Source: Gnetum montanum | Taxonomy: Eukaryota; Streptophyta; Gnetopsida; Gnetales; Gnetaceae | Direction: 5' to 3' | Assembly (NCBI GenBank): GCA_015680685.1 | Contig: MNCI01013584.1 | Location: 518,816-582,815, forward strand | DNA length: 64,000 bases | Part shown: in pieces, positions 37,013 through 49,589 of the stretch | Layout of the letters: each line of letters begins with the position of its first letter | Numbering within the stretch: the first letter of the stretch is position 1 | Position numbers and translations under genes: made by a program | Notes under the pieces: generated by a model | The model's database searches: none | The model's input: only the letters and a program-made list of their open reading frames with translations | Told to the model about the DNA's origin: nothing

Positions 37013-37243
37013 GACGATGCTCCACACCAACTACGCTCTCCACTTACTATGCTTTCTATGCTTAGAGAGTGAATACGTAGAAAAAAAGTGGAGAACAACA
37101 CGATTTGGGTTACTACATGGGGTCTTAGGGAGACTAACAATAGAGACCAATCTAAACCAATAGGGGTGCAAAGAGCACACAAAGACAACCACAATGGAGT
37201 GCAAAGAGGGAAACAGGAGGGCCCTCCTTCTAGCACTAAAAAC

Positions 37244-38586
37244 TATGGTGACTAAAAATCTTGACGGCTGGAACACTGAGGGGTTAACAAGTGCATAGCC
37301 TAACCCCACATCTACACAAGGGCCTTCCTAGAGGTGGAGAGGGGGTGTCCTAAATAGTCTTATTGATTGAATATGGACTTACAGAGTGCAAACAGTGTTA
37401 ATTCAAATAGTGCCAAGTGTCGGGTAGTGTCAACTGTGTTAACTGTGTGAACAGTGTTGAGCATAGTCAGTGTTAATGGTGTGAATATTGTCAAGAATAG
37501 TCACATTTTTGGCAATAAACAGGAGTGTCAACATGCATGGACCACAACTTGAGTGTAGTTGTAGGCCAAAATGTGAAAAATTGCAAAGAAAACACAAGGG
37601 AGGAAGATAGAGAAACGGAACACCACCCCAAATAGGGTTGACTGTAATTAACTTCAAAAGGGGTCTAGTAGGTACGTGGTGTACAACAAGCATAGTGAAA
37701 AGCATAGTCATAGTCTTGATGGTGTTGAGCTATGAAGTCTGGTGCTCATTATGGTGCTTGTGCCTATTAGGTTGGCCATCACGATGTACTATGGGCTATG
37801 GTGTTTGGCTAGGTTGCAAGGGGGCTATGGTGGATCGTGAATTGCAAGTCTACCTCTTTGGGTCACTAGTGTGCCTTTGGATCTCATTTGTCCAAATGCC
37901 AAATGCCAAACTTGAAAAATGTCAATCGTTTGAAATTTTCTCTCCCTCCCTTGAAAACCCCGAAGATGGGAATATTTATAAGGTTAGGGTTGCTGAAAAA
38001 TGCAGATTGGTTGCCACATGGTAGAGGGGTAGTTGGGACTATGCTCAACCCCAACTATGCTCTAGAGTGTAGTCCCAACAATTCAAAAAAATACATCAAA
38101 ACTGGTGTTTTCATGCTAACTACACTCTAGATCATAGTCCCAGTAGTGGAGAGTGTAGTCTTAGCACTTAGAAGAATCTATAGTGTATGTCATCATTCTG
38201 ATACTTAGAAAAAATCTTACAAAATTGGCTGTTGTGTGTTGACTATGTTGACTACACTCTAGAGCATAGTCCTAGTAGTGGAAAGCATAGTCTCAACACT
38301 TAGAAAAATTTTGTAGCTTGTGACCTCATTTAGACACTTAGCCAAAATTGCAAAAGGTTGGTCGTTGAAGCTAACTATGCTCTACTGCAGTGGAGAACAT
38401 AGTCTTAGCACTGAGATAAATTTGCAGAAAGTGTCATCATTCTAACATTTAGAAAAATTTTGCAAATCTAGCAATTTGAACTAACTATGCTTAACACTTA
38501 GAAAAATTTGGACAAAGTGCCACCATTTTGACACTTAGCCAAATTTGTAGTCAAGACGTCAAGATCTGAAATTTTGTGGTGTTTTA
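37244..38586 (-). repeat. 5' LTR of the gag-protease element
   Basis: It aligns along its length with 29817-31209. Terminal TG and CA have decayed to TA at both ends. The inner end is followed on the minus strand by GTTTTTAGTGCTAGAAGG, a candidate primer binding site shared with the element at the left edge of the window (TTTTTGGTGCTAGAAGG there). Confidence 0.88.
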
Positions 38587-38591
38587 ACTTG

Positions 38592-39414
38592 TAGCTCCTA
38601 ACTTAATCTTAAAACATGAAATTAAACATGAATAATTACTAACATATCACTCCAACATAAAAAATAAAAAACAAACATCATAACAAATGTCTTGACTGAA
38701 CCATGCAATTTTCAATCTATACTCAAAAAAGGATGATCACCTAGAGCCACAATGCTCATCCCATTAAACAAAGACTTAGGAAGGTTTGTAGAATTTCTAG
38801 TCTATACTCAACTTTATTTCTTTTCAATTTCTACCATAATAAATTGTAAAGAGGATTTGAACAAATGGACAAATCAACAAAGGTGCCAAACAATCTATAA
38901 ACCCTTTAGAATTGTCATTTGTAACTTGAAAAATAAGATTTTTTATTTCAAATTTTTGAATCTAGTTAATACACAAATGAATTTTGGATTTTATCTCTTG
39001 TAGGCGAAAAAAAGTTAATTTCTCTCTACACCATCAAATTCATATGGTGTCTTGACATGAGGAATTATTACAATTCCTTGCTTTTCAACTTACAATCCTC
39101 ATATATGGGAGGAGGATGAACCTTTGAATTAGACCTTCATTGCAATTTTGATTCAATAAAAGAGATGCCTTTGATGCAAAAATCCTAAAATTATGTCTAT
39201 ATTTACCTTTCTTGATCATAGATCAATAGATGAATCTCTTCTTGGCATGGAACAATCACCTGTATGTTTATCTCCATATCAAATCATTAATGAATCTTAG
39301 TGCTTGTGCCTACACCAAAAGAACCTCCACTAATTGCAATTGGTAGTTTCAGCTTTCAGGTTTATTTTAAAATTTATTTATGTACCTTTAAGATACAAGG
39401 ATCAAAAAATGTAT
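38592..39414. other. AT-rich spacer between two retroelements
   Basis: This is a single-copy-looking stretch between the ACTTG duplication of the gag-protease element and the start of Athila-like copy 2. It was contiguous with 29811 before that element inserted. No gene or repeat was recognised. Confidence 0.5.
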
Positions 39415-40270
39415 TGATGAGTGGCGAGGTACCCCTACGCCCAACCATATGAATCACAGGTGTTCACGTGCAATCTGGTCAAATTCCACAGACTTTAATT
39501 ACCAAGTACACTAGAGCTAAATGGTGAGTTCATGTTGTCTGTTCATTGTCTTCCCAACCTCACTTGTGAAATGCAAGTGTATGGTTAAGTGTGACTGAGG
39601 CATAAGATTTTTATGATTTTATGTTTTATCAATTTGATCCCCTAAAAACAATAATGAAAGTGAGAGTAATTAAATGCTAAGTGAACTATTATCTAATTTA
39701 ACCTAACAGAAGTAATCGTTCCCACTTCCTAGACAAATTTTGAACATCATGTAAACACTGTTGGGTTGTCAAATGCTAACCATTTCTAAGCTACTAAGTG
39801 TTACACATATGTTCAAAGGGTTCGTGCCTGTGTATTTTAATTAGTTGATTAATTAATCAACATTAATTGTTAAATGAATAACATTAAGCATAAACTACAT
39901 GAAATCACAATATATAAATGCATAAGAAATAAAATCTCAAGTGCTACAAGGATAAATCAAAGAGCTCGTCTTTATTGCCAATACAATGGTGTGTTCATGT
40001 ACATCAATGCTTGAATAAAGATTTAATTACACTTAGACCTCCTGCTACAGGCACTTGGAAAATATTCTAACTCTCAAATGAACAAACTACAAGAATTTTG
40101 CTACTTAGCTCTAAAAACTACACCCGAATCGTGTGCTCAAGGGTTGTATTTATAGGCCCAGGAGTACCTTGCGATATTCCATCTTGGGCCATGATATTAT
40201 GTACTTGATATCATGTACCCAATATCGTAACCACTCTGATATTAGAGCATAAGTAAAACAAAATTCATCA
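39415..40270 (-). repeat. 3' LTR of Athila-like copy 2
   Basis: Plus-strand ends are TGATGAG and ATTCATCA. A CTATAAATA-type TATA box lies at about 40147-40156 on the minus strand. It aligns throughout with 48744-49589. The adjacent TGCCCCCACAACT (40271-40283) is the complement of the polypurine tract expected next to the 3' LTR. Confidence 0.92.
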
Positions 40271-42268
40271 TGCCCCCACAACTAAATGAAAACTCATCCT
40301 CGAGTACAAAAGAAGAGGAACAAGTTCCTTGCAAAATATATTAGTAGGTATGGAATGTTTGACTGACATTCAGAGTGACATATAGGAAATAGAAAAATAC
40401 AAAAGTGCCCGATCATACATCATTACAATTGTGTACAAAATTGGATGTTCATGACAATAGGAAAGAACACCCTTGGATCCAATGGACATCCAACCCCTCT
40501 TGGCAACAGAAGAATGAGGAAGAAGTAGAAGAGATCTAGCGGTCATAAATAATCTCCCGTGAGTGATATTGCTACATTATCCTTGGTGAAGATAGTTTTG
40601 CTTCCAGTCCATGCTTCCCAATGCGGTCACAACAAAATCAAGGATTAGTATATAAAGTGTAACACAAAGTTGTTGAATACCTTGTTTTGTCAGTGATTTT
40701 ATCTAGCTAAGTTATGATTGTGGTAGATTGGTTGCTTGATAATGTTAGTGGGAAGACTAACAAAACGATTAAGAGAAGCAATCCATAAAATTTAGAAAAA
40801 CCTTAACACAAGGAATACTAAAAAGAGGTATATAAAGTCACAACACTAAAAAGAAAGAATTCACTAAAAAAAGTTGTGAAGATGCACACAATTTGATGGC
40901 ATTGATGGGGTAAACAAAAAGAGTTCGGTTGTAACAATGTCTAAGGTTAAAGAACTTAACTTTACCGAACCAAAAGATATGCAAGTGGGTCCTTCCCAAA
41001 GCAAGAACAAGCCTTTTATGACCTTGCATAACTTCAAACCAAGGTGTCTGTGGCACTGTGGATGATTAATGGTTATGAAAGGTAAGGTACAAAAACCCAG
41101 AAATAACTAACTAAGAAACTCGACACATCAAACCAGAACATCAAATTAAAACATGGAATCAGTAGTGAGGTGAGGCATGAAAAGCATATATTGATGAGAG
41201 AGAGAATGGAATGGAGTTACTAATTATGGTCACATGAAGTCCCTTGTGGAGTTCATGATTAAATAACTCAGTAGGATCCATCCTTAGTCCAAACCAAAAC
41301 CAACCATTTTTAGTGACTTCGCATCGACATTCTAAGACTAGTCCATCCCCCCTTGAGACACAAGAATGCTCTCACAAAACAACCACCATTCCAAATTGGA
41401 GAAGAAGTAGAAAATAAGAAAGAGCCTTAGTTAGAGGAGACCAGAGAAGTCCCATAACTAGTGCTTGTAGCCCTTTGATTTCATCTCAGGGGTATGCTTT
41501 GAATTCCCATATTATTATTATTATTATTGAATGGGAACCACACCATGCAAAGACCCATACATTTTTGTATTTATTTTGTCCCAGGTATGTGTTTTGAATC
41601 CTCATCTCTTTTTTCTTTTTATGAGGACCACACCATGCAAGGACTTATTCGACTTCCTATTGTGGAATGACATGGAAAGGTGAGAAACTCACAAGAACAC
41701 CCCCATACACAAGAAAATGGAAAAGCATGAAGAATAGCACATCCCTTTGAAGCCACACCCTATTCAAACCTTTGATTCCTTCCCAATTCCGAAAACTACA
41801 CAAGTCACAAATTGATTAAGGTTGTATTAATGAAAAAGGAACTTCATGTTTCCAAAACAAGGAAAACCATAGAGTGTGTGGATGGGTGGATGATGTGGAC
41901 TCACTGCCTTTTACATGAAAAGAAACCATGTCCTAGTTGTCAGTAATGACATTTAAAGTCAGAACCAGACATCAACAAGAAAATCACAAATGATACATAT
42001 CATCATTGAGTAGCACATTACCATTGTACTTAGCACCTTATTAGCAAAAAGAGTAGAGAATTACACCTAAACACAAGAAAATATAAAAGAAATAAAAGAG
42101 TATTCAAGAAATATTAAATATACTAATGATGGTATAAAACAAAAACTTAGAAAAGATTAGTAACCTAAAAAATAAAAAGATGTAAAAAAAGAATATGAAA
42201 ACAAAAAGTTATAAAATCAAAAATGTGTAACACAAAAAAGTCAAAAGACTAAGGAGCCATGTAAAGTG
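40271..42268 (-). other. Non-coding space after integrase, Athila-like copy 2
   Basis: About 2 kb lies between integrase and the 3' LTR, where Athila elements may carry an env-like gene. I see no open frame resembling an envelope. Short patches (for example GGGAACCACACCATG) are shared with the same region of copy 1, so it is inherited element sequence. A short ATT microsatellite lies at about 41509-41528. Confidence 0.7.
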
Positions 42269-43600
42269 TTAGTATGGATGGCCATCTCCCCCACGACTAA
42301 GTTGTAAGGAGGAGATATGAAAAATTGAGCATGGTTTTCCATCTGGTGAGATGTCTATTGATTTGGTTGGCTTGGGCTCATGGAAAGGTTTTAATTGTTG
42401 GATGTTGACTAATTGCTTCTTATCTGGGCTATTAGGTTTGTATATAATCATGGCCCTAGATAGAAAAGTCTCTTCAATAATGTAAGGTCCTTCCCACAAT
42501 GTTTGAAATTTGGTTCGTTGAGGTACATGTGTAGGATTCCAGTAGAGAACCTTATCTCCTAGTTGAAACTTGACTTTCCTTATTTTGAGGTCATGGCATT
42601 TCTTGTTAAATGCTTTATGCATTTCATTGGATGATAGGGTCATTAATAGATTTTCATATAGTAAGTTGAGGTTCATTAATCTTTTCTTTTGTGCTAGACT
42701 TAGATCCATGTCAAGGTCATAGGCTATAGAGAGTGTATGGAGCTTAGATTGGATGGGTAGTGTTTGTAGTTTTCCATATATGAGCTCATAGGGAGAATAA
42801 CTTATGGGAAGCTTCCATGTGGAGCGATAGGCCTACAGAGCATCATTTAATTTGGTGCTTCAGTCTCTTTGGTTCTTGCTAATAGTGCATGTTAAAATTT
42901 TTGTAATCCCCTAATTAGTGACTTCAGCTTGACCATTGGCTTGAGGGTGATAAGGTGCTATGAGTTTGTGCTCAACCCCCAAGCACTACATAAATTTTTA
43001 GAAAGTGGCACCTATGAAATAAGTTCCATTGTTAGAGATTAACACATGAGGCATACCAAACCTGTTTATGATATTCTATTGTACAAATCAAGTAGCAGTA
43101 GTGGATGTACAGTCGGTGATGGTTGCTACTTCTACCCACTTAGTATAATAGTCAACCGTGACTATTATATATGCCTTTTAATTTGATAAAGGTGTGATGG
43201 GACCCATAAAGTCAATGCCCCAAATATCAAATGGCTTGAGAGGATAAATCCATTGTTGTGACCCCTCCATTCAAGCTATCATTACTATCCCTCTAACAAT
43301 GATCACAAGCATGGACAAATTGGTATGCATCCCTGAAGATTGTTGGCCAATAATATCCTGCCATGACGATTTTTATGACCATGTGTCTCCTAGCATAATG
43401 GCCCCCACAAGGGCCTTCGTGAGCATCCTGGAGAACATGTAGTTGATTTGTGTTAAGGACATACCAGTGTACCAAGCTGTCAAGACATACTTTGTAAAGG
43501 TACTCATTGATTTCCATAAAATGCTTAACCTAGTGAAGAAACCATTGTTTCTTTTAGGCATCTAGCCCTTGTAGCAGTTCTTGCTTGAGTAGATAAGTAA
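42269..43600 (-). pseudogene. Athila-like integrase remnant (copy 2)
   Basis: The zinc-binding N-terminus is visible at 43293-43517 (DAHEGPCGGHYARRHMV, then YYWPTIF and CDHC). A C-terminal part at 42269-42709 is open for 146 codons (LAQKKRLMNLN, FQTLWEGPYIIEE, QQLKPFHE). The catalytic core between them is broken by stops. Confidence 0.85.
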
Positions 43601-43689
43601 GAATGATGTCATACCATCTTGGTTCATTGGGAATTTGTGCATTAATAGCCCTTTCAAGGAGATATTCATCAAGAAGTTGATCAAATAAT

Positions 43690-44000
43690 GGGCTCTCTTT
43701 CTCCTTGTCATCCCATCTTAGTCATGATAAGTGGTTAGTGACCACATTTTTCACACCCTTTCGATCTACCATTGCGAGATNTGACCACATTTTTCACACC
43801 CTTTCGATCTACCATTGCGAGATTGAACTCTTACAAAATCATAAGCCACCGTATGACACAGGGGTTCACCATTGGTTTATTCATTAAAAACTAGATGGCA
43901 CTATGATCTATGTGCACAAACACTTTATAACCAAGCACATAGTACTTGAACTTTTCTTAGGCAAACACCACCGCCATCAACTCTTTTTCTGTAGTGGTGT
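43690..44000 (-). pseudogene. Athila-like RNase H remnant (copy 2)
   Basis: The minus-strand translation of this segment corresponds position by position to the clear RNase H of copy 1. Its frame is disrupted by an N with a duplicated 42 bp flank (43739-43823). Confidence 0.7.
43739..43823. other. Probable assembly join: 42 bp direct repeat around an N
   Basis: The 42 bases before the N at 43781 are repeated without change straight after it. This is what an unmerged contig overlap filled with one N looks like. It falls in the RNase H part of Athila-like copy 2. Confidence 0.88.
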
Positions 44001-45080
44001 AGTTCAGTTGTGCACCTACGATACTTTTACTTGTGCAGTGAATGTAATATGGATGTTTTTGATCATCCAGCTGCATAAGCACTACCCCCAAAGCATAATT
44101 TGATGCATCAATCATCACATAAAATGGCCTGGACTAATTAGGTGCTTGTAGAATTGGGGTTTCAACAAGCTTTTACTTCAGTTATTGAAATGTTGTTTCA
44201 CATGCAGGGGTCTAGACAAATGGTGCATCTTTCTTTGTTAATTCAACCAATAGCTTGGCAATTTTGGAAAAGTTCTTGATGAAGCACCAGTGGTAGCCAA
44301 TATGACCAAGGAATAACCACACTTCTTTAACTGTTTCTAGTTGACAGGTTATTCCTTGGATGACCATTATCTTTTCAGGATTCACCTCGATTCCTGCTTT
44401 TGAGATACAATGCCCCAAGACTATGCCTTCCTGGACCATAAGATGGCTCTTTTGCCAATTGAGCTAGAGGTTTTTTTTGACACATCTCCTTAACACCTAC
44501 TCAAGATGGTCTAGGGCTTTCTCGAACGTAGCTCCATAGGTAGAAAAGTCATCCATGAGGACTTCTACCCCACTACCAATTTGTTATTGGAAAATGCTAA
44601 GGACTAATTGTTGAAATGTAGCTGGGGCATTATATAGACCAAATGGCATCTAACGATAAGCAAAAGCCCCTCAAGGACTTGTGAAATTCATCTTCACCTA
44701 GTCCTCTGGTGCGATCCAGATTTGGTTATAGCCACTATAACCATCCAGAAAGTTTTAATAGTTGTGCCCAGAAATGGTGTCCAGCACTTGGTCGACAAAA
44801 GGTAACGAAAAATTATCTTTGAAAGTTGTCATATTGAGCAACTAGAAGTCGATGCACACCTGCCATTTTCCTCCTTTCTTGGGCACGATCACGAGTGGGC
44901 TAACCCACTCACTATCTACAACAGGGTAGATGAATCCAACCTTGAGGAGTTACTTAATCTTCTCTTTGACAATCTACTTTAATTTGGGATTCAATCATCA
45001 CTGTAGTTGTTGTTTTGGCTTAATAGTAGGGTCAGTGTATATTCAATGCTGGCATATTCTTGGATCTATTCCTGTGAGCT
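44000..45080 (-). pseudogene. Athila-like reverse transcriptase remnant (copy 2)
   Basis: The catalytic block reads VEVLMDDFSTYG near 44553-44585. MDDFS is characteristic of Athila-type RTs. Downstream, the frame at 44212-44439 reads VLGHCISKAGIEVNPEKI, the conserved RT thumb/connection block. Numerous stops are present. Confidence 0.85.
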
Positions 45081-45099
45081 CGAAATATGACTAAGCAAA

Positions 45100-46300
45100 G
45101 GTTGCTAACCATTTTTTCACAACATTCATCAACATCTTCTTTTTTCCTGCAACAAGTTTGACATTAATAATGACTAGCCTTTCATTTTTTAAGAACACAT
45201 ACTCCATTCTTGTCAATAATGTCTTTAATTCAAAGGGTTCTTATTTGAAATTGTCAAAAATCTCCAACTCTTCCCAATTGATATCATCATTTACTCCATC
45301 GAAGGGATAGTGATGAACTTGCTCAAGTTCATCCATACTTGCAACATAATCACATGTTAGGCCCTCAATAGGTTCCATGCACAATGTACTACTACTAGAA
45401 TTAGCTGTCAAGCATTAGGTGCCTTCTTAATTTGTGGCTACTACGTATAGACATCTTTGGATTTCGACTTTTGGTGCATATTGCTTGCATGCAAAGATAA
45501 ATGTTTGCTTCACTAACCATAGCTTTTGCACATAATGGCACCCTAAATCGCTATATGTAATACATGAAACCCTCTTCTTCTTGATCTTTCCAAATTCATT
45601 TTCTTTAGATATCTCTAAGGAAAGATCTCTAATGCCCATTTTGGCATCAATAGTACTTAACCATGTCCTTCCCATAATAATTGGGAAGTGCCCCTTGCAG
45701 TTCTCCACCTTGATTATTAGAAAGTCAGCAAGATATGACCATCCACAAATAGTGGTCACGATGTCTTCTACCAGTCCNAATATGACCATCCACAAATAGT
45801 GGTCACGATGTCTTCTACCAGTCCAAATGAAACAGCGATGGACTAGTTTACCAACTCCAACCTAATGTTGCTCTTCTTCAAGGGAGGAAGGTTCCACATA
45901 GCATACATAGCATGCAAGATCAAATTAACACTAGAACCAGAGTCAAGAAGAGCTTTATAAGGCTCATTCCTAGCAATTTGCAAATATACTAAGAGACTCA
46001 TGGGATCAACTAACTTCTTGGGTAAGTTACTAGCTCAAATCCAATTAGATACAACATGAGTCAACATTATAGTATGGATTCGAGAAAGATTTCAATTTAA
46101 AGGGGACTCAGATAAAGGTGAGGTAGAGGAAGGTGGAGGAGTAGGGCTACCAACCACTGGTGTGTCTAAGGACTTTGGTGGACTGTAAGGTCGAAAGAAG
46201 GATCTTTTCTTTGATTGTGGTTCCAACCCACTTAGTTGGTTAACTAGTTGTAGATTAACCATCCTCGTAGCGTTTCTTTGCTGTGGTTGGGTAGGCAATT
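45100..46300 (-). pseudogene. Athila-like protease region remnant (copy 2)
   Basis: The aspartic protease active-site block reads KALLDSGSSVNLI near 45925-45965. It is followed by the second conserved block FPIIMGRTWLSTIDA near 45650-45700. A single N with a flanking 45 bp direct repeat at 45733-45824 interrupts the reading and is probably an assembly error. Confidence 0.78.
45733..45824. other. Probable assembly join: 45 bp direct repeat around an N
   Basis: The 45 bases ending at 45777 recur unchanged at 45780-45824, on either side of an N at 45778. It has the same signature as the join at 43781. It falls in the protease part of Athila-like copy 2. Confidence 0.88.
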
Positions 46301-46699
46301 CACCCTACATGGATGAAGCAAGTGGTAGTTGTGCAAGAGGTGAAGGAGTAGATGCAAGAACAGGACGAGCATAGTAGGTGGCATCCCTCCTTACATATGG
46401 TGGTTGGTACACTTTAGGAGGGTAGTGGTGAGGTTGGTAAGCAGAAACATGACCAGAGGATTTCTGTGGAGATGAAGGTTGTTGAATATAATAACCATAG
46501 AAATTTGGTTTCTAGTAGGGGTACTGTTATCTTAAAGGTGTCAATGTCCACAATTGTGGTTGCTACCACTATTGGTACAATTCATAGGATTGTGGTGGAG
46601 TTCCACTTGGATAATACTGCTGTGGTTGGTGGAGCTATCAAGAATTTCCTTGTGGATAAGTCAATCTTTTAGGTGTTGGCCTTTGTGCAAGTCATGGAA

Positions 46700-48575
46700 G
46701 TAAGGTATACACCCCAGATTCCTACAAGTGTGACACAATTGGACAACATCCCTTGGGATGTTCATAGTAGTAGATGTCACATCGACCATCATCATCTAAT
46801 TCGCTATCTGCAACCATCTCTATCACAGTCATCTTACCCTTACCCTTGGATATGGCATGTTCATTTTCCTTACATCTCTAGTGCTCATGCTTACCACCTT
46901 GTTCCTTGGACTCTTCAGCAATTTTTAAAACAACTTGAAACTTATTGTTCGTAAAGTCCCATAATTGGTCAACCTTAGCCATGATTTCGGATTGCAATTT
47001 CTAGAGTGGCAAGGTTTTTTGATTAGCCACCTCATCTCTGGTTAACTCATCCTCACTGTCACAAAATTGAACCCCCATATTGTGGATAGAAGGATCCCTG
47101 TTGTATTCCTTTGCACTGTCTCGATTTCTCAATTCTTCCTCCTCCCTAGTTACCTACTCAATTAACATTTGGATCCAACAAGTGCTTAACTCTATCAATC
47201 TCCCTTAAGCATAAACGCCAAAGGTTTTCCTTATTTCAAATCGCAACCCATCTATGATATGGCAAAGTTGATCAAGCTGAGAGTATCCATGGTTGAGATA
47301 CTTATGCAACAAAGAGTAGTATCAGCCAATAGCAGTATCCAAGGGCTCATGGTTTTCTTGTTTCCACCCTTGAATCTGCTTCCTCAGATTGGACACTTGA
47401 GAGTACATTTGATATTTGTTATTAAACAATTCTAACATCATACTCCACCACATAATTGATTCTAGCTCCAAGAACTGGTACCAATTTTCTGCTTCCTTAA
47501 TGAGTGTCCTTGGAAATAATTTCAACTTCTACCAATCATTCTCAATATTCTGCAAGGCACATGCATCCTAGAAGGCTTGGAGATAATTTTGTGGATTAGC
47601 ATCATAGCCTCCCTCAAATCGAGGGATGTTGTTCATGTTCAACCTCTATATTTTTCTATCCTTTACATGCCTTGTTGGAATCCTCATAGCCTTTGCAATG
47701 TTTAACATGCTCCAAGTGGCAAGTAGAGGTTCATCAAGGCCATAGTGATGGTACCTACGATGTTCTCTACTAACCCTTCTTTCATGGCGGTGGATCTCTC
47801 TGGATCACCCATGCCTTCAATCATGACTATCTCGATGGTCCCTTTTGTTGTTTTGGTCCCATCAATCACCTCCATCACGATCATGTCCTCTACGACCACG
47901 ATCTGAGCCAAATGAAGAAGAAGAAGATGATGAAGGGGAAGAGGAAGGAGGACTTGCATCATGTCGACGCCTACCACCTTCTCTTTGATGATCATGACCA
48001 CGATCGCGATTGTGACTTCCATTTGCCCCTTTATCATGACTTGCTTCTCCAGATCCATTTTTGTCATTGGATCTATTCTAACCAAAATCTTGATTATGAA
48101 TTGTGGATTGCATGTTTTGGTTGTGGGCCCCTTGACCAAAGTCAAAGAGACGAGTATCACCAAAGGAAAAGCCCCCAGAGAAGTGTTCACCTCCACCCAA
48201 TGGGCCAAGCGAAAGTGAAAAAGTGTTCGAACCCTTGGCCTTCAAAAGCTTGTATTGGTGCTCCAGTTGATGATCCCTTAACCTTTATGCTTCAATGAGA
48301 TGATAATCCTTTGAATCAAGATCTTGCATCTCATACTCCCTGTAAAGATGTCGAAGTCCATGTCATGCAAGCATTAGCTGGAACATAGTTGAAACAGATC
48401 GATCCAGTGGCAACATGATGTTGCCTTTCATGTCATGCCACCGCAACATTTTATCTTGATGTAAGATAAAGGTGAAGTCTGGTACATACTCATCGGGATG
48501 AGCATATACCACCTGGTATTGTTGAGGCACCTGGTCTACCCTGGGCAAAGATAGACTCCTATGAGAAGAAGACAT
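46700..48575 (-). pseudogene. Athila-like gag remnant (copy 2)
   Basis: It starts MSSSHRSLSLPRVDQ at 48575 and aligns with the gag of copy 1. A core block near 47322-47525 reads LFPRTLIKEAENWYQFLELE, as in retrotransposon capsid domains. A Cys/His cluster RCDIYYYEHPKGCC lies near 46735-46800. A basic, Ser-rich stretch sits between start and core. Several stops and frameshifts break the frame. Confidence 0.8.
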
Positions 48576-48724
48576 TTTATGTTAATGAATCTATATGCAG
48601 TGTGCGGTTAAGATTTAATTTAGTTGTAATAATACTTTTTGCTTTTGTAAGATTTGACTCTTAGGGTTTGAACAACGAGGTTACTAAGTTTCACTAAGTT
48701 TAGATAGTGCATGTAGAATTAAAG

Positions 48725-48743
48725 TCCTTGGTAGCAACATCAA
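48725..48743 (-). other. Degenerate primer binding site, Athila-like copy 2
   Basis: Directly after the 5' LTR the minus strand reads TTGATGTTGCTACCAAGGA. This is a decayed relative of the TTGGCRCCRTTG type seen in the sister copies. It is too mutated to assign to a tRNA alone. Confidence 0.55.
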
Positions 48744-49589
48744 TGATGAGCGATGAGGTACCCCTACACCCAACCATACGAATCATAAGTGTTCATGTGT
48801 GATCCGGTTGAATTCTGTAAACTTTAATTACCAAGCATGTTAGAGCTAAATGGTGAGGTTGTGTTGTCCGTTCGTTGTCTTCCCAACCTCACTTGTGAAA
48901 TGCAAGTATGGTTAAGTGTGACTAAGGCATAAGATTTTTATCATTTTATGTTTTATCAATTTGATCCCCTAAAAACAATAATGAAAGTGAGAGTAATTAA
49001 ATGCTAAGTGAACTATTGTCTAATTTAACATAACACAAGTAACCATCCCCACTTCCTAAACACATCCTGAACTTCATGTAAACACTATTGGGTTGTCAAA
49101 TGCTAACTGTTTCTGAGCTATCAAATGTCACACGTATGTTCAAAGGGGTCATGCTTATGTATTTTAATTAGTTGCTTAATTAATCAACATTAATTGTTGA
49201 ATGAATAACATTAAACGTAAATTGCATGAAATCACAATATATAAATGCATAAGAAAGAAATTCTCAAGTGCTGCAAGGATGAATCAAAGAGCTCGTCTTT
49301 ATTGCCAACACAACAGTGTGTTCAGGTACATCAATGCTTGAATAAAGATCCAATTACACTTAGACCTCCTGCTGCGGGCACTTGGAAAATATTCTAACTC
49401 TCAAATAAACAAATTGCAAGAATTTCACTACTTGGCTCCAAAAACTACACCCGAATCGTGTGCCCGGGAGTACCTCGCAATATCGCATGCCCGATATTGC
49501 ATCTTCGGCCACGATATTGCTTACTGATATCGTGTACCTGATATCGTGGCCACTCCAATATTGGAGCTTAAGTAAAACACGATTCATCA
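48744..49589 (-). repeat. 5' LTR of Athila-like copy 2, TATA box deleted
   Basis: It is homologous to 39415-40270, but about 25 bp including the TATA box is missing near 49462, and about 14 bp extra is present beside a GATAT cluster. As the 5' LTR this copy would drive element transcription, so the promoter is probably dead. The boundary with the PBS is CTCATCA|TTGATG on the minus strand. Confidence 0.9.

Larger units (their letters stand above)
29817..38586 (-). mobile_element. Tat-like gypsy element with gag and protease but no RT/integrase
   Basis: This 8.8 kb element has LTRs of 1393 bp (29817-31209) and 1343 bp (37244-38586) and a perfect 5 bp target-site duplication ACTTG (29812-29816 and 38587-38591). 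Minus-strand order is 5' LTR, A-rich leader, gag, protease, a minisatellite, T-rich/purine-rich DNA, polypurine tract and 3' LTR. No RT, RNase H or integrase motif was found between protease and 3' LTR. It therefore looks non-autonomous, depending on related full elements. All frames are broken. Confidence 0.87.
39415..49589 (-). mobile_element. Athila-like Ty3/gypsy element, complete but dead (copy 2)
   Basis: This 10.2 kb element is flanked by LTRs of 856 and 846 bp with TGATGAG and TTCATCA ends. Flanking pentamers TGTAT (39410-39414) and TGTAC (49590-49594) look like a target-site duplication with one transition. Minus-strand order is 5' LTR, PBS, gag (from 48575), protease, RT with MDDFS, RNase H, integrase, a 2 kb non-coding space, purine tract and 3' LTR. 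That order and the MDDFS motif fit the Athila lineage. Coding frames carry many stops. Two assembly N joins lie inside it (43781 and 45778). Confidence 0.92.
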
